A stretch of DNA of 64,000 nucleotides from contig JAHBVY010000001.1 in the NCBI GenBank assembly GCA_019637265.1, forward strand, positions 1,798,001 to 1,862,000. Reading direction: 5' to 3'. This document shows positions 9,448 to 17,509 of this stretch, one piece after another (the first letter of the stretch is position 1; the number at the start of each line of letters is the position of its first letter). This stretch comes from Polyangiaceae bacterium (GTDB taxonomy: Bacteria; Myxococcota_A; Polyangia; Polyangiales; Polyangiaceae). A program made the translations under genes and the position numbers. The notes under the pieces are model-generated. The model searched no databases, was not told the DNA's origin, and worked only from the letters and a program-made list of their open reading frames with translations.

Positions 9448-10297
9448 GCACCGCGAGCAGCGAGGTGCCGAGCGGCAGGCTGCGACTCCGTAGCCAGCGC
9501 CGCTCCGGCTGCAGCACGCGCAGGGCCAGCTGGTTCACGAGCGGGAGATCGCGCGCCTCGAGCAGCTCGGGCATTTTAGCTGGCGGTGGCGCGCCCAGGA
9601 GCGCAGCGCGCGCCGCGCGCAGCCCCTTCACGCTGAGCGCGGCGAAGAACAGCGGCGCGAAGAAGTACGTGGCGCGCTCGAGCTCGAAGCCCGCCGCGCG
9701 CGCGACGGACGTGAGCTGGGCGCGGGTGTAGCGCCGCTGATGGTGCTCCACCTCGTCCCACGGCGACCAGAGCAGCTGGAAGGCAGGCACCGTCAGTAAT
9801 ACGAACGAACTGCGCCGAGCGCGCGAAGAGTGAGCGCCGGTGAGCCCCGCGCGGAGGTGGGACAGGGCGCGCACGTCGTCAGGCAGGTGCTCCAGCACGT
9901 CGAACATCAGCGCGCCGTCGTAGCCACTCGGCAGCTCCGCTGACTGGATGTCGAGCTCGAAGAACCGCCGCGCCTTCGCCGCGGCGCCGAGCTGCGCCTC
10001 CGCCTCCGCCTGGGCCAGCTCGAGGCCCTCTCGGTGGAGCTCGGCGTAGTCCACCTGGTACCCCGCCAGGTTCAGGTGGGTCGCCACCGTCCCAATCCCG
10101 CAGCCCACCTCCACCAGGCGCGCCGCACCGCGGGGATCCGCCGCCGAGCGCGCGCCGCTCACCCGCTGAAGTGCCTCGAGCAACACCTGCTTGCGGTGCC
10201 GATGCCAGTAGTGGCGCCGCTCGAGCGCGACGCGATGCTCGAACTCCGAGGGGTCGAAGGTGAGCGGCTCCTCCTGCGCCAGCTCATCGGCGCTCAC
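9434..10297 (-). CDS. Class I SAM-dependent methyltransferase
   Basis: A 287-residue methyltransferase. The GTG start at 10295-10297 overlaps the stop of the upstream fusion gene as GTGA, so the two are translationally coupled. Motif I is VEVGCGIGTVATHLN. An acidic loop contains ELHREGLELA, and motif IV is ALMFDVLEHLPDDVRAL, as in UbiG/UbiE-like enzymes. Toward the C-terminus, PWDEVEHHQRRYTRAQL is a pattern seen in methyltransferases of glycan and lipid clusters. An open frame continues upstream to 10759, but that part is a shadow of the fusion gene. The substrate is probably a product of the coupled glycosyltransferase/adenylate-forming protein. This is inference from context. Confidence 0.88.
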   Translation of the reverse strand: MSADELAQEEPLTFDPSEFEHRVALERRHYWHRHRKQVLLEALQRVSGARSAADPRGAARLVEVGCGIGTVATHLNLAGYQVDYAELHREGLELAQAEAEAQLGAAAKARRFFELDIQSAELPSGYDGALMFDVLEHLPDDVRALSHLRAGLTGAHSSRARRSSFVLLTVPAFQLLWSPWDEVEHHQRRYTRAQLTSVARAAGFELERATYFFAPLFFAALSVKGLRAARAALLGAPPPAKMPELLEARDLPLVNQLALRVLQPERRWLRSRSLPLGTSLLAVLRPR

Positions 10298-12522
10298 GAG
10301 GCCGCCACCGGGCGGCGGCCATCGAGGTGGGGCGCGTGGCGCTGGAAGTCCACGTCGAGCTTGGACACCGCGGCCAGGTGCTTCCCGGTGCGAATCAGCT
10401 CGATGGCGTCGGTGAACTCCACGTCGATCACCAAATCCTCCCCCAAGTAACGGCGGAAGGTGCTGAGCACCTCCTCGAGCACGCTGTCTGAGTAGCGCCC
10501 CGCCTTCACGAGCCTGAGCGTGATGGCGCGCGGCCGCTCCTGCACCACCTGGAAGCGCTGGATCGCGTGATCGAACTCCTTCAGGTAGTGCGCGAAGAAC
10601 GTACCGGGGAGGTAGCGGCCGTCCGTGCCCTGGATGATCGACTGCACGCGCCCCTCGATCCGGCCGATCCGCGGCAGGCCCCGGCCACAGCTGCACGCCG
10701 CGCTGGGGTCCATCGCCTCCGCCAAGTCGCCGATGCGGTAGCGGATGAAGGGGAGGCACCGGTTGTTGAGATCGGTGATCACCACCTCACCCACCTCCCC
10801 TGGGCGCGCGGGCTCGCCCTCCCGCAAGATCTCCACCAGGTACCCCTCCCCCACCACGTGGTGCCCCGCGTGCGCCTCACACTCGTAGGCCACGCCGGAG
10901 AACTCGCGCGAGCCATACTTATCGAACACGCGACACCCAAAAGCCGACTCGATCAGCTGGCGGCTCTTGTCCGGCAGCGTCTGCGCGCTGCTCATCACCG
11001 CCTGGGGCCGGAGCCCCAGCTCCCCACGCCCCCCGAGGTAGCGCGCCAAGAAGTCGAGCGCCTCGGCGTAGCCATCGATCAGCACCGGCTGCCACGCGAT
11101 CATCTCCTTCACCAGCGCCTCGAGCCGCGCCTCGGACATCTCGAACACCGGGATGAACTTCCGCCGTGAGAGCAGGGCGTCCAGCCGCTCCCGCGCCGCC
11201 TGCGCCGGGCTCATGCCGAGCGTCTGATGCCAGAGGCGAACGGAGGGATCACCGAAGCGATACCCCGTCCACTCCTGCGCGCGCAGCGTGGCCGCCCAGC
11301 GGAACTCGAGCTGCGCCCGGTCAGCATAACAGACGAACGGCTCCCCGGTGGAGCCGCTGGTGGTCACCCGCAGCACCTGACCCTTGTCGTGGTTCTCGCT
11401 CAGGATGTCGAAGTACAGGTGATCGCGCACCGCCTGCTTGGTGAGGTAGGGCAGCTTGTACAAGTCGGCCTGGCCCCGGATGTCCTGCGGCGTGAGCCCG
11501 CGCTCGCGCATCCGCTCACGATAGTAGGGCACGTTACGGTAAGCGTGCCTCACCAGGCGCCGCAGCTTCTCGTCTTGGAGCTCACGCAGCGCGGACGGGC
11601 TCAGCCACTCGGTCTCGCGGAGCGACTCGTAGTAGCGCTCCACGTCGCGCGTGATCATCCAATGGGTGGCGTCGAACGACGCCATGTAGGCGCGCCAGCG
11701 CGCCGCCTCCGCGGGCGTGCGCTTCGAGCGCGCCTTCGCCGCTTGCTCGCTCGGGGCGCGCTCGCTGACCACGCGCTCACCGTGGCGACGCCCCGCGCCC
11801 GCAGGCTGCCTCACCACGCGGTACTCCCAGGCGGCGCTCCCGAGGTCCACCAAGCTCTTCGCGGCCGCGCGGTACGCGTAGCCATCGAGGAAGCTCTGCC
11901 CCGCGCGGCGGTTCTCGAACAAAGTCTCGATCTGCTTGTAGGAGTAACCCTTGGCGTGCGCCGCCACCATGATGAAGCTCTGCCAGTAGTGGTAGCGCCC
12001 TTGGTAGCTGAGCAGGTCCTCCAAGATCTCCCGCTGGGTGATCAGGAAGCCGCTCTTGTTGTCCTGCAGCTTCATCCCGAAGGTCACGTTGAGCAGCGTG
12101 TTGAAGCCGCGGCTCAGGTGGTAGCGCGCGCCGCGCTCACGCCCGACCTGACTGCGCCAGCCCTGGACGATGTCCACGTGGTGCTCGTTCAGCTCGCGAT
12201 AGAGCCGGAGCAAGTCCTCCGGTTGGTACTGGAGGTCGGCGTCGATGATCGCCACCACCGGAGCGCGCGCCGCGCTGACCCCGGTGCGCCACGCCTCGGT
12301 GATGCCGCGGTTGGTCAGGTGCTCGCATGGGATCACGACCCCGGGGTGCGCCTCGGCGGCCGCGCGGATCGCCGCGGCGGTGCCATCCTGGCTCCCGTCG
12401 TCCACCAAGAGCAGCTCGCCGCGGAGCTGACCCCGCTCGAACACCTGAACCACGCGCCGCGCCAGCTCCGGGACGTTGAGCTCCTCGTTGTAACAAGGAG
12501 CGATGACCGACAGCTCCGGCAT
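10294..12522 (-). CDS. Bifunctional glycosyltransferase family 2 - CapK/PaaK-like adenylate-forming fusion
   Basis: A 742-residue two-domain protein. Residues 1-235 are a GT2 glycosyltransferase of the dolichol-phosphate-mannose synthase type. It starts LSVIAPCYNEE, with DDGSQDGT at 41-48, the metal-binding DAD at 94-96, and DNKSGFLITQREIL. A basic linker (about 236-275) leads to a phenylacetate-CoA-ligase-like adenylating domain. That domain carries the ATP P-loop TTSGSTGEPF (387-396), DKYGSREFSG (about 534-543) and CLPFIRYRIGD. Stand-alone CapK-type proteins of the second class occur in capsule and O-antigen loci. The fusion suggests one protein both transfers a sugar and activates an acyl or amino-acyl group for the same glycan. 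No membrane helix is evident. ATG 12520-12522 opens directly with the GT2 fold. Confidence 0.88.
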   Translation of the reverse strand: MPELSVIAPCYNEELNVPELARRVVQVFERGQLRGELLLVDDGSQDGTAAAIRAAAEAHPGVVIPCEHLTNRGITEAWRTGVSAARAPVVAIIDADLQYQPEDLLRLYRELNEHHVDIVQGWRSQVGRERGARYHLSRGFNTLLNVTFGMKLQDNKSGFLITQREILEDLLSYQGRYHYWQSFIMVAAHAKGYSYKQIETLFENRRAGQSFLDGYAYRAAAKSLVDLGSAAWEYRVVRQPAGAGRRHGERVVSERAPSEQAAKARSKRTPAEAARWRAYMASFDATHWMITRDVERYYESLRETEWLSPSALRELQDEKLRRLVRHAYRNVPYYRERMRERGLTPQDIRGQADLYKLPYLTKQAVRDHLYFDILSENHDKGQVLRVTTSGSTGEPFVCYADRAQLEFRWAATLRAQEWTGYRFGDPSVRLWHQTLGMSPAQAARERLDALLSRRKFIPVFEMSEARLEALVKEMIAWQPVLIDGYAEALDFLARYLGGRGELGLRPQAVMSSAQTLPDKSRQLIESAFGCRVFDKYGSREFSGVAYECEAHAGHHVVGEGYLVEILREGEPARPGEVGEVVITDLNNRCLPFIRYRIGDLAEAMDPSAACSCGRGLPRIGRIEGRVQSIIQGTDGRYLPGTFFAHYLKEFDHAIQRFQVVQERPRAITLRLVKAGRYSDSVLEEVLSTFRRYLGEDLVIDVEFTDAIELIRTGKHLAAVSKLDVDFQRHAPHLDGRRPVAAS

Positions 12523-12620
12523 AGGCGCGCGAGCATAGCGCGCGAACGCGCGCCATCCATGGATTGGTGACGAGGACCCGTGACTTGGCGGTCAGGACCG
12601 AAGGTCGTAGGCTTCTACCT

Positions 12621-12833
12621 ATGGCTCAAAGTAGCGATCACGTGGAGCGTCTGGTGCGCGAGCTTGCACAGCTGGATCCGAAGGACCAGGCGCGTGTCGT
12701 TGCCGAAGCTGCCCAACTGCGACGGAAGACATCAGCTAGACCCAAGTTGGTGCTCCCGACCTTGCGCGGAGGGAGTCAGTGGATCGGCGGAGCCCTCGCT
12801 CGCGAAGAACTCTACGAAGACGACGGCCGGTGA
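12621..12833 (+). CDS. Putative antitoxin of a PIN-toxin module
   Basis: A 70-residue acidic/basic helical protein (MAQSSDHVERLVRELAQLDPKDQARVVAEAAQLR) followed by an extended tail ending EELYEDDGR. Small size, a helical N-terminus and a toxin-binding-like acidic tail fit an antitoxin encoded just before a PIN toxin, with only three bases between stop and start. The ATG at 12621 is preferred over an upstream in-frame codon at 12564. I recognise no specific DNA-binding fold, so the role rests mainly on gene position. Confidence 0.65.
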   Translation: MAQSSDHVERLVRELAQLDPKDQARVVAEAAQLRRKTSARPKLVLPTLRGGSQWIGGALAREELYEDDGR

Positions 12834-12836
12834 AGG

Positions 12837-13274
12837 GTGACAAACTCAGCGCTCTTTCTCGACACGAGCCTCATCGTCGCTGCAACTGTGGCGGTACATC
12901 CGGCCCACGATGCGGCGACAGCGTTCATCGACGAAGCGATAGCTCAGGAGCATGACCTGTGCATCAGCAACCAAGTCTGTCGCGAGTTCCTGGCCGTGTT
13001 GACCCGACAACCCGTGAGTGATCGGGTCTTCGAATTGGATGAAGCGCTGGGTGCGCTGGAGGTGTGGACGATGGGCGCCCGCGTGCTCGAGGAGACGGAG
13101 GCCGTGCTCGGAAACCTGCTTGTCTTGATCCAAGAGTTTGGGGTTCGAGGCAAGCAAGTGCACGACTGCAACATCATCGCGACCATGCTCGCGCATGGGA
13201 TCCCTCGGCTGGCCACGCGCAACGCGCGAGACTTTCAGCGCTATTCGACGCTTGTCCAGGTCGACGCGGTTTGA
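12837..13274 (+). CDS. PIN-domain ribonuclease toxin (VapC-like)
   Basis: A 145-residue PIN-domain protein, GTG start with AGG just upstream. The acidic residues expected for Mg-dependent RNase activity are present: Asp9 in LFLDTSLIV, Glu in NQVCREFLAVL, Asp in VHDCNIIATML, and Asp in ATRNARDFQR. This is the typical VapC order D-E-D-D. With the preceding small gene it forms a type II toxin-antitoxin module inserted between the glycan genes and an epimerase. Both genes show somewhat lower GC and more varied codons than their neighbours, which fits horizontal gain. Confidence 0.88.
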   Translation: MTNSALFLDTSLIVAATVAVHPAHDAATAFIDEAIAQEHDLCISNQVCREFLAVLTRQPVSDRVFELDEALGALEVWTMGARVLEETEAVLGNLLVLIQEFGVRGKQVHDCNIIATMLAHGIPRLATRNARDFQRYSTLVQVDAV

Positions 13275-13378
13275 ACGGCCACATCCAGGTCACAGGCTGA
13301 GTTTCGCCAAGCAGCGCCACCGCGCCGCGGCGCATCGAGCGCCACCACGCGCCGCGCTGGCTGGTGTAGGAAGGCACC

Positions 13379-14332
13379 ATGTCGGGCTTCGACTTCTCGG
13401 GCAAGCGGGTGGTGGTGACGGGCGGAGCGGGGTTCATCGGCTCCCACGTGGTGCGAGCGCTCAGCGCGGCAGGCGCCGAGCGGATCACGGTGATCGACAG
13501 CCTACGTTATGGCGACCTGACCAATCTGGGGGCCGAAGCGGAGCGCGTCGCGCTCATCCGTCACACGCTGGGGACCGATCCGATCGAGGCGCTCGCGGCG
13601 CCGCTCGAGGCCGATCTGCTCATCCACCTCGCCGCCGAGAAGCACAACCAGTCGAAGGATGATCCGACGCGCGTCGTGCGCGCGAACATCGAGGGCACGC
13701 TCGCGCTCCTGTGTGAGGCGGCGCGGCGCGGCGTCAAACGAGTGGTGTTCGCGTCGTCGCTCTACGCCTACGGTAGGATGAGCGGCGCTGACTATCAGGA
13801 AGACGAGCTACCAGCGCCGAGCACGGTGTACGGCGTGAGCAAGCTCGCCGGTGAGCAGCTGCTCCGCTACGCCGCGGCGGAGTTTGGCATCAGCTGGCTC
13901 GCGCTGCGCTACCTGTTCGTCTACGGGCCGCGGCAGTTCGCGGGCATGGGCTATAAGTCAGTCATCCTGAAGACATTCGAGCACATCCAGCGCGGCGAGC
14001 AGCCCGTGGTGTACGGCGACGGCGAACAACGCCTGGACTACGTGTTCGTGGATGACGTCGTCACGGCGACGCTCCGCGCGGCCGAGGCCGAGCTGACGGG
14101 TGAGGTGCTGAACGTCGCCTCCGGGGAGGCCACGAGCGTGAATCAGCTCGTCGACCTGATGCTCGAGGTGAGCGGGAGCTCGCTCACCAAGCGTCACGAG
14201 CCGCCGGACTGGACGCAGGGGAGCCGGCGCGTGGGCGACCCAACCCGCATCGCCGAGCGCCTGGGGTGGCGCAAAGCGACGTCGCTCGGCGAGGGCCTCG
14301 AGGCCACTTGGCGGTGGTGCGCGCACCGGTGA
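13379..14332 (+). CDS. NAD-dependent epimerase/dehydratase (extended SDR)
   Basis: A 317-residue extended short-chain dehydrogenase/reductase acting on nucleotide sugars. The NAD-binding TGGAGFIGS is at residues 14-22, LIHLAAEKHNQ at about 81-91, and the catalytic Ser in FASSLYAYG. The YxxxK pair is Tyr151/Lys155 in TVYGVSKLAGE. RYLFVYGPRQ and QRLDYVFVDDVV are typical of UDP-glucose 4-epimerase or dTDP-glucose dehydratase relatives. Which sugar is used cannot be told from sequence. It lies near a glycosyltransferase and a second epimerase, suggesting supply of sugars for a surface glycan. Confidence 0.9.
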   Translation: MSGFDFSGKRVVVTGGAGFIGSHVVRALSAAGAERITVIDSLRYGDLTNLGAEAERVALIRHTLGTDPIEALAAPLEADLLIHLAAEKHNQSKDDPTRVVRANIEGTLALLCEAARRGVKRVVFASSLYAYGRMSGADYQEDELPAPSTVYGVSKLAGEQLLRYAAAEFGISWLALRYLFVYGPRQFAGMGYKSVILKTFEHIQRGEQPVVYGDGEQRLDYVFVDDVVTATLRAAEAELTGEVLNVASGEATSVNQLVDLMLEVSGSSLTKRHEPPDWTQGSRRVGDPTRIAERLGWRKATSLGEGLEATWRWCAHR

Positions 14333-14644
14333 CGCGCGCGTGACCCGCAGGTGGCGCGCGATAGGGCTCACCGACGTCGCGCCCGCGACTCCCTCTCGGC
14401 GGTGACGCGGCGCGTCCGCTGTGACTAGAAGCCGCGATCAGGATTGGGCGGCGAACGCCTCAAACTGGATCCAACTCGTCATGACATCGCACGGATGCGC
14501 TCCGTCGCGATGCTCGCGAGCGCACGCCACCAACATGGAGGCGGAGATGTAGAGCCGAGCAGGCGGTGGAGCCGAGCGCACATGCGAGCGAGCGAGGGTC
14601 CGGTTTCGGTAGACTCTCGCGAAAGCTCAGTTAGCCTGGGGACT
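14333..14644. other. Intergenic region upstream of the FG-GAP lipoprotein
   Basis: A 312-bp spacer. The reading frame of the next gene stays open through the last 200 bases but has no signal-peptide-like start there, so the gene is started at 14645. I see no repeat, RNA or clear promoter in it. Confidence 0.4.
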
Positions 14645-17038
14645 ATGAAGCCCTCGCCTCGCCTCCTTGGCTCATCCCTCGCATTGGTCGGCGCCGTCGC
14701 CCTCAGCGGCGCCTGTGGCTCCGATGGGTCCACCGTCGGCGGTGGCGGTATCAACGGTGGGTCAGGTGGCAGCACGACCGCGGGCACCGGCGGGACCAAC
14801 CCAGGTGGCAGCACGTTCGGCGGCACGGGCGGCTCGATCCACGTAGACAGTGGCCCTGGCTGTAGCGAGTGCGACGGTGGGGTGTGCATCCAAGGCGTCT
14901 GCTGTGACCCGGTGCAGGCCTGCGGCAACGTCTGCTGCGGCGGCGGCGAGGTCTGCTCGTTCCAGACCTGTGAGGTGCCCAAGGGCACCTGCGTGGACTC
15001 CGACGATTGCGGCGCGAACGAGTATTGCGAGTATTCCTTGGGCGAGCCCGCCAGCTCCCCTGACGCCGGCGCGACGCCCGACGGCGGCGCGCCCGCCTGT
15101 GTCGAGGGCGCGACGCCGGCCACCGGCCGCTGCCTCACCAGGCCGCCCACCTGCGCCAACGGTGAGGAGCCCGGGGACCCGATCCAATGCCTGCAAGCCT
15201 GCGAGTACCGCCCGCCCGTCGGCGAGTTCAATCCCACGCTGAAACACACCTGGGAGGGCACACATGAGGACGGCCAGATCATGATGGCGCCCATCGTGAT
15301 CCAGCTGGACGACGACAACTGCGACGGCAAGGTGGACGCGAAGGACATCCCCGAGATCCTGTTCACCACCTTCAAGACCACCCGCCCCGCCACCGGTGAC
15401 AACGGCGCCGCCATCTACAGCCAGAACGGCACGCTGCGCGCGATCAGCATCGTGAATGGGCAGGTCGTCGAGAAGTGGAGCTACTACCCTGACGAGCCGT
15501 TCGATGACCGGCTGCACCCAGGCGCCCACTTGGCGGCGGGCAACATCGACGGCCTCCCAGGCAACGAGATCATCGTGTGCACTCAGGACGGCCGCGCGCG
15601 CGCCGTGGCCGCCGACGGCACGCCGATGTGGGTCTCGACGGCCACGGGCTGCCACATGCCCGCCATCGCCGACATGGATCAAGACGGCATCGCCGAGGTG
15701 TTGATCGGAGGCGCGGTGCTCGACGGCGCGACCGGCAACACCAAGTTCCCCATCAGCGGCGGCAACGCCGGCACCTTCGCCGACGTGGACGGCGACGGCT
15801 ACCTGGAGGTGGTGGGGCTCACCGGGATCTACGACCGCCACGGCACTCAGATCGCCACCCAGCCGCTCGGCGGCTCATACCTCGCAGTGGGCGACTTCAA
15901 CCGCGACGGCACCCCGGAGATCGTCAGCGTGAACAGCAGCACGCATATGGTGCACGTCTGGGTCTACGACGCGGCCGAGCCGAACGGCGTGCGCACGGTG
16001 CGCCAAGACATCGACATCAACGGCACCTTCACCAACCACTGCGCCCCCGGCTCCGCGGGCGCCACGCGCGGCGGCGGGCCGCCCACCATCGCCGACTTCA
16101 ACAGCGACGGCACCCCCGACGTCGCGATCGCGACCGGCATCGGCTACACGGTGCTCGACGGGCTGAAGCTGCTGGACCCCACCGTCCCCAACGACGCCAC
16201 CAACATGTGGCTCAAGGAGACGAAGGACTGCTCCTCCGCCGCGACGGGCAGCTCGGTGTTCGACTTCGACGGCGATGGCCAGGCGGAGGTGGTGTACGCG
16301 GACGAGCACACCCTGCGCATCTACAACGGAGCGAACGGTGACGAGCTGTGGAGCACCTGCAACACCAGCGGCACCCTGACGGAGTACCCGCTGGTGGCCG
16401 ACGTGGACAACGACGGTCACGCTGACTTGATCGTGATCGCCAATGACTACAGCGGGCTCACCTGCCTCGACGACACCACACGCAAGGTGCGCGGCCTGCG
16501 GGTGTTCGGTGACACCGCTGGCAAGTGGGTCCGCACTCGCCGGGTGTGGAACCAGCACACCTACCACGTCACCAACGTGAACGAGGATGGCTCCATCCCG
16601 CTCCAAGAGGAGCGCAACTGGAGCCACCCGCGGCTGAACAACTTCCGTCAGAACATCCAGCCCTCGGGTGAGTTCAGTGCACCTGACTTGGTGGTGGAGG
16701 TACGCCCGAGCTGCGACCGGGGTTACAGCTTGGTCGCGCGGGTCCGCAACATCGGGCTCGCCGCGGTGCCGCCCGGCGTGGTGGTGGGCTTCTACCTGGG
16801 GGACCCGGCCGCTGGCGGCACGCGCCTCGGCGAGGCGGTCACCACCCGCACCCTGGGCCCAGCGCAGGCCGAGGACGTCACCCTCGACATCGCCTCCCCG
16901 TCAACTGAGCTGACGAGCGGCGCGACCCCCGTGTACGCCGTGGTGGACGACGGGGGCCCCCCGCACGCTTGGGTCCAGTGCCGCACCGACAACGACCAAA
17001 GCCAGGCCGCCTCCGGCCGCTGCGACGGCATCCGCTAG
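14645..17038 (+). CDS. FG-GAP/VCBS-repeat lipoprotein with C-terminal CARDB-like domain
   Basis: A 797-residue cell-surface lipoprotein. The ATG at 14645 gives a signal peptide with lipobox LSGAC, then a Gly/Ser/Thr linker (to about residue 70). A Cys-rich region follows (CSECDGGVCIQGVCC, CGNVCCGGGEVC), then a beta-propeller-type array with calcium-loop FG-GAP motifs: DMDQDGIAEVLIGG, DVDGDGYLEVVG, DFNRDGTPEIVS, DFNSDGTPDVAIATG, DFDGDGQAEVVY and DVDNDGHADLIVI. After WNQHTYHVTNVNEDG comes a domain beginning APDLVVEVRPSCDRGYSLVARVRNIG, which looks like the CARDB adhesion fold. Integrin-like repeats plus a lipid anchor point to adhesion or surface binding. An upstream extension to 14444 lacks a signal sequence. 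Confidence 0.88.
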   Translation: MKPSPRLLGSSLALVGAVALSGACGSDGSTVGGGGINGGSGGSTTAGTGGTNPGGSTFGGTGGSIHVDSGPGCSECDGGVCIQGVCCDPVQACGNVCCGGGEVCSFQTCEVPKGTCVDSDDCGANEYCEYSLGEPASSPDAGATPDGGAPACVEGATPATGRCLTRPPTCANGEEPGDPIQCLQACEYRPPVGEFNPTLKHTWEGTHEDGQIMMAPIVIQLDDDNCDGKVDAKDIPEILFTTFKTTRPATGDNGAAIYSQNGTLRAISIVNGQVVEKWSYYPDEPFDDRLHPGAHLAAGNIDGLPGNEIIVCTQDGRARAVAADGTPMWVSTATGCHMPAIADMDQDGIAEVLIGGAVLDGATGNTKFPISGGNAGTFADVDGDGYLEVVGLTGIYDRHGTQIATQPLGGSYLAVGDFNRDGTPEIVSVNSSTHMVHVWVYDAAEPNGVRTVRQDIDINGTFTNHCAPGSAGATRGGGPPTIADFNSDGTPDVAIATGIGYTVLDGLKLLDPTVPNDATNMWLKETKDCSSAATGSSVFDFDGDGQAEVVYADEHTLRIYNGANGDELWSTCNTSGTLTEYPLVADVDNDGHADLIVIANDYSGLTCLDDTTRKVRGLRVFGDTAGKWVRTRRVWNQHTYHVTNVNEDGSIPLQEERNWSHPRLNNFRQNIQPSGEFSAPDLVVEVRPSCDRGYSLVARVRNIGLAAVPPGVVVGFYLGDPAAGGTRLGEAVTTRTLGPAQAEDVTLDIASPSTELTSGATPVYAVVDDGGPPHAWVQCRTDNDQSQAASGRCDGIR

Positions 17039-17123
17039 GACGACAAGCGGTTCATCACCGCTTCATCACCACGGGCGGCCAAGGGGGGGCCGCTCGGTGG
17101 CTCGCTCTCAGCGACGCTCGGGT

Positions 17124-17142
17124 GCGGTGCCGTCCAACCCCC
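17124..17142 (-). repeat. Dispersed G-rich element, GGCACCGC subtype
   Basis: Read on the reverse strand this is GGGGGTTGGACGGCACCGC. The same block recurs on either strand near 8191, 56469 and 61710 with zero to two changes. It lies between an FG-GAP lipoprotein gene and tRNA-Arg. See the findings for the whole family. Confidence 0.75.
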
Positions 17143-17244
17143 AATACCCGACGCCCATGATGGGCGAGCACCAACGGAACCCGCGGGCTCGAGCTCGGCG
17201 CCCTCCGGAGGTGCAGCGGACAACGTACGGCAGCCTGACTTCGC

Positions 17245-17320
17245 TGGCGCCCCCGGGAGGAGTCGAACCTCCGACCAACGGTTTAGGAAACCGCTGCTCT
17301 ATCCTCTGAGCTACGGGGGC
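17245..17320 (-). tRNA. tRNA-Arg (anticodon CCU)
   Basis: On the reverse strand the sequence begins GCCCCCGTAGCTCAGAGGAT. The acceptor stem GCCCCCG pairs with CGGGGGC. The D-stem is GCUC/GAGC. The anticodon stem GCGGU/ACCGU encloses loop UUCCUAA, anticodon CCU, and the T-arm is GGAGGTTCGACTCC. The discriminator base is G, and the 3' CCA is encoded at 17245-17247. It decodes AGG, a rare arginine codon in this GC-rich genome. Confidence 0.97.
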
Positions 17321-17328
17321 CTGGCCTC

Positions 17329-17357
17329 CTAAAACCTCGCCCTGGGCCTGAAGTCAA
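17329..17357 (-). promoter_or_regulatory. Putative sigma-70 promoter of tRNA-Arg
   Basis: On the reverse strand there is a -35 box TTGACT (17352-17357), a 17-base spacer and a -10 box TTTTAG (17329-17334). The -10 ends eight bases before the mature tRNA 5' end. Spacing is ideal, but the -10 box is a weak match. Confidence 0.5.
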
Positions 17358-17509
17358 GGCCGGATCGGCCACCCGGGGCTCATCTGGTTCGGGAGGGGGG
17401 GGTTGGTAGCGCCGCGCGGCGCTGGGCGGCACCGCAGGCGACGCAGACGCTGCCTCGATTTACCATGTGGTAATTCATAGCACCCAGCGACGTCACGCTG
17501 CGCCACGCC

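Noticed and set aside
10300-10759. N-terminal extension of the methyltransferase
   Set aside because: This part overlaps the fusion gene out of frame and is Arg/Pro/Gly-rich. The GTG that overlaps the upstream stop gives a complete methyltransferase.
14444-14644. N-terminal extension of the FG-GAP lipoprotein
   Set aside because: The frame is open but would bury the signal peptide and lipobox, which must be at the start for export.
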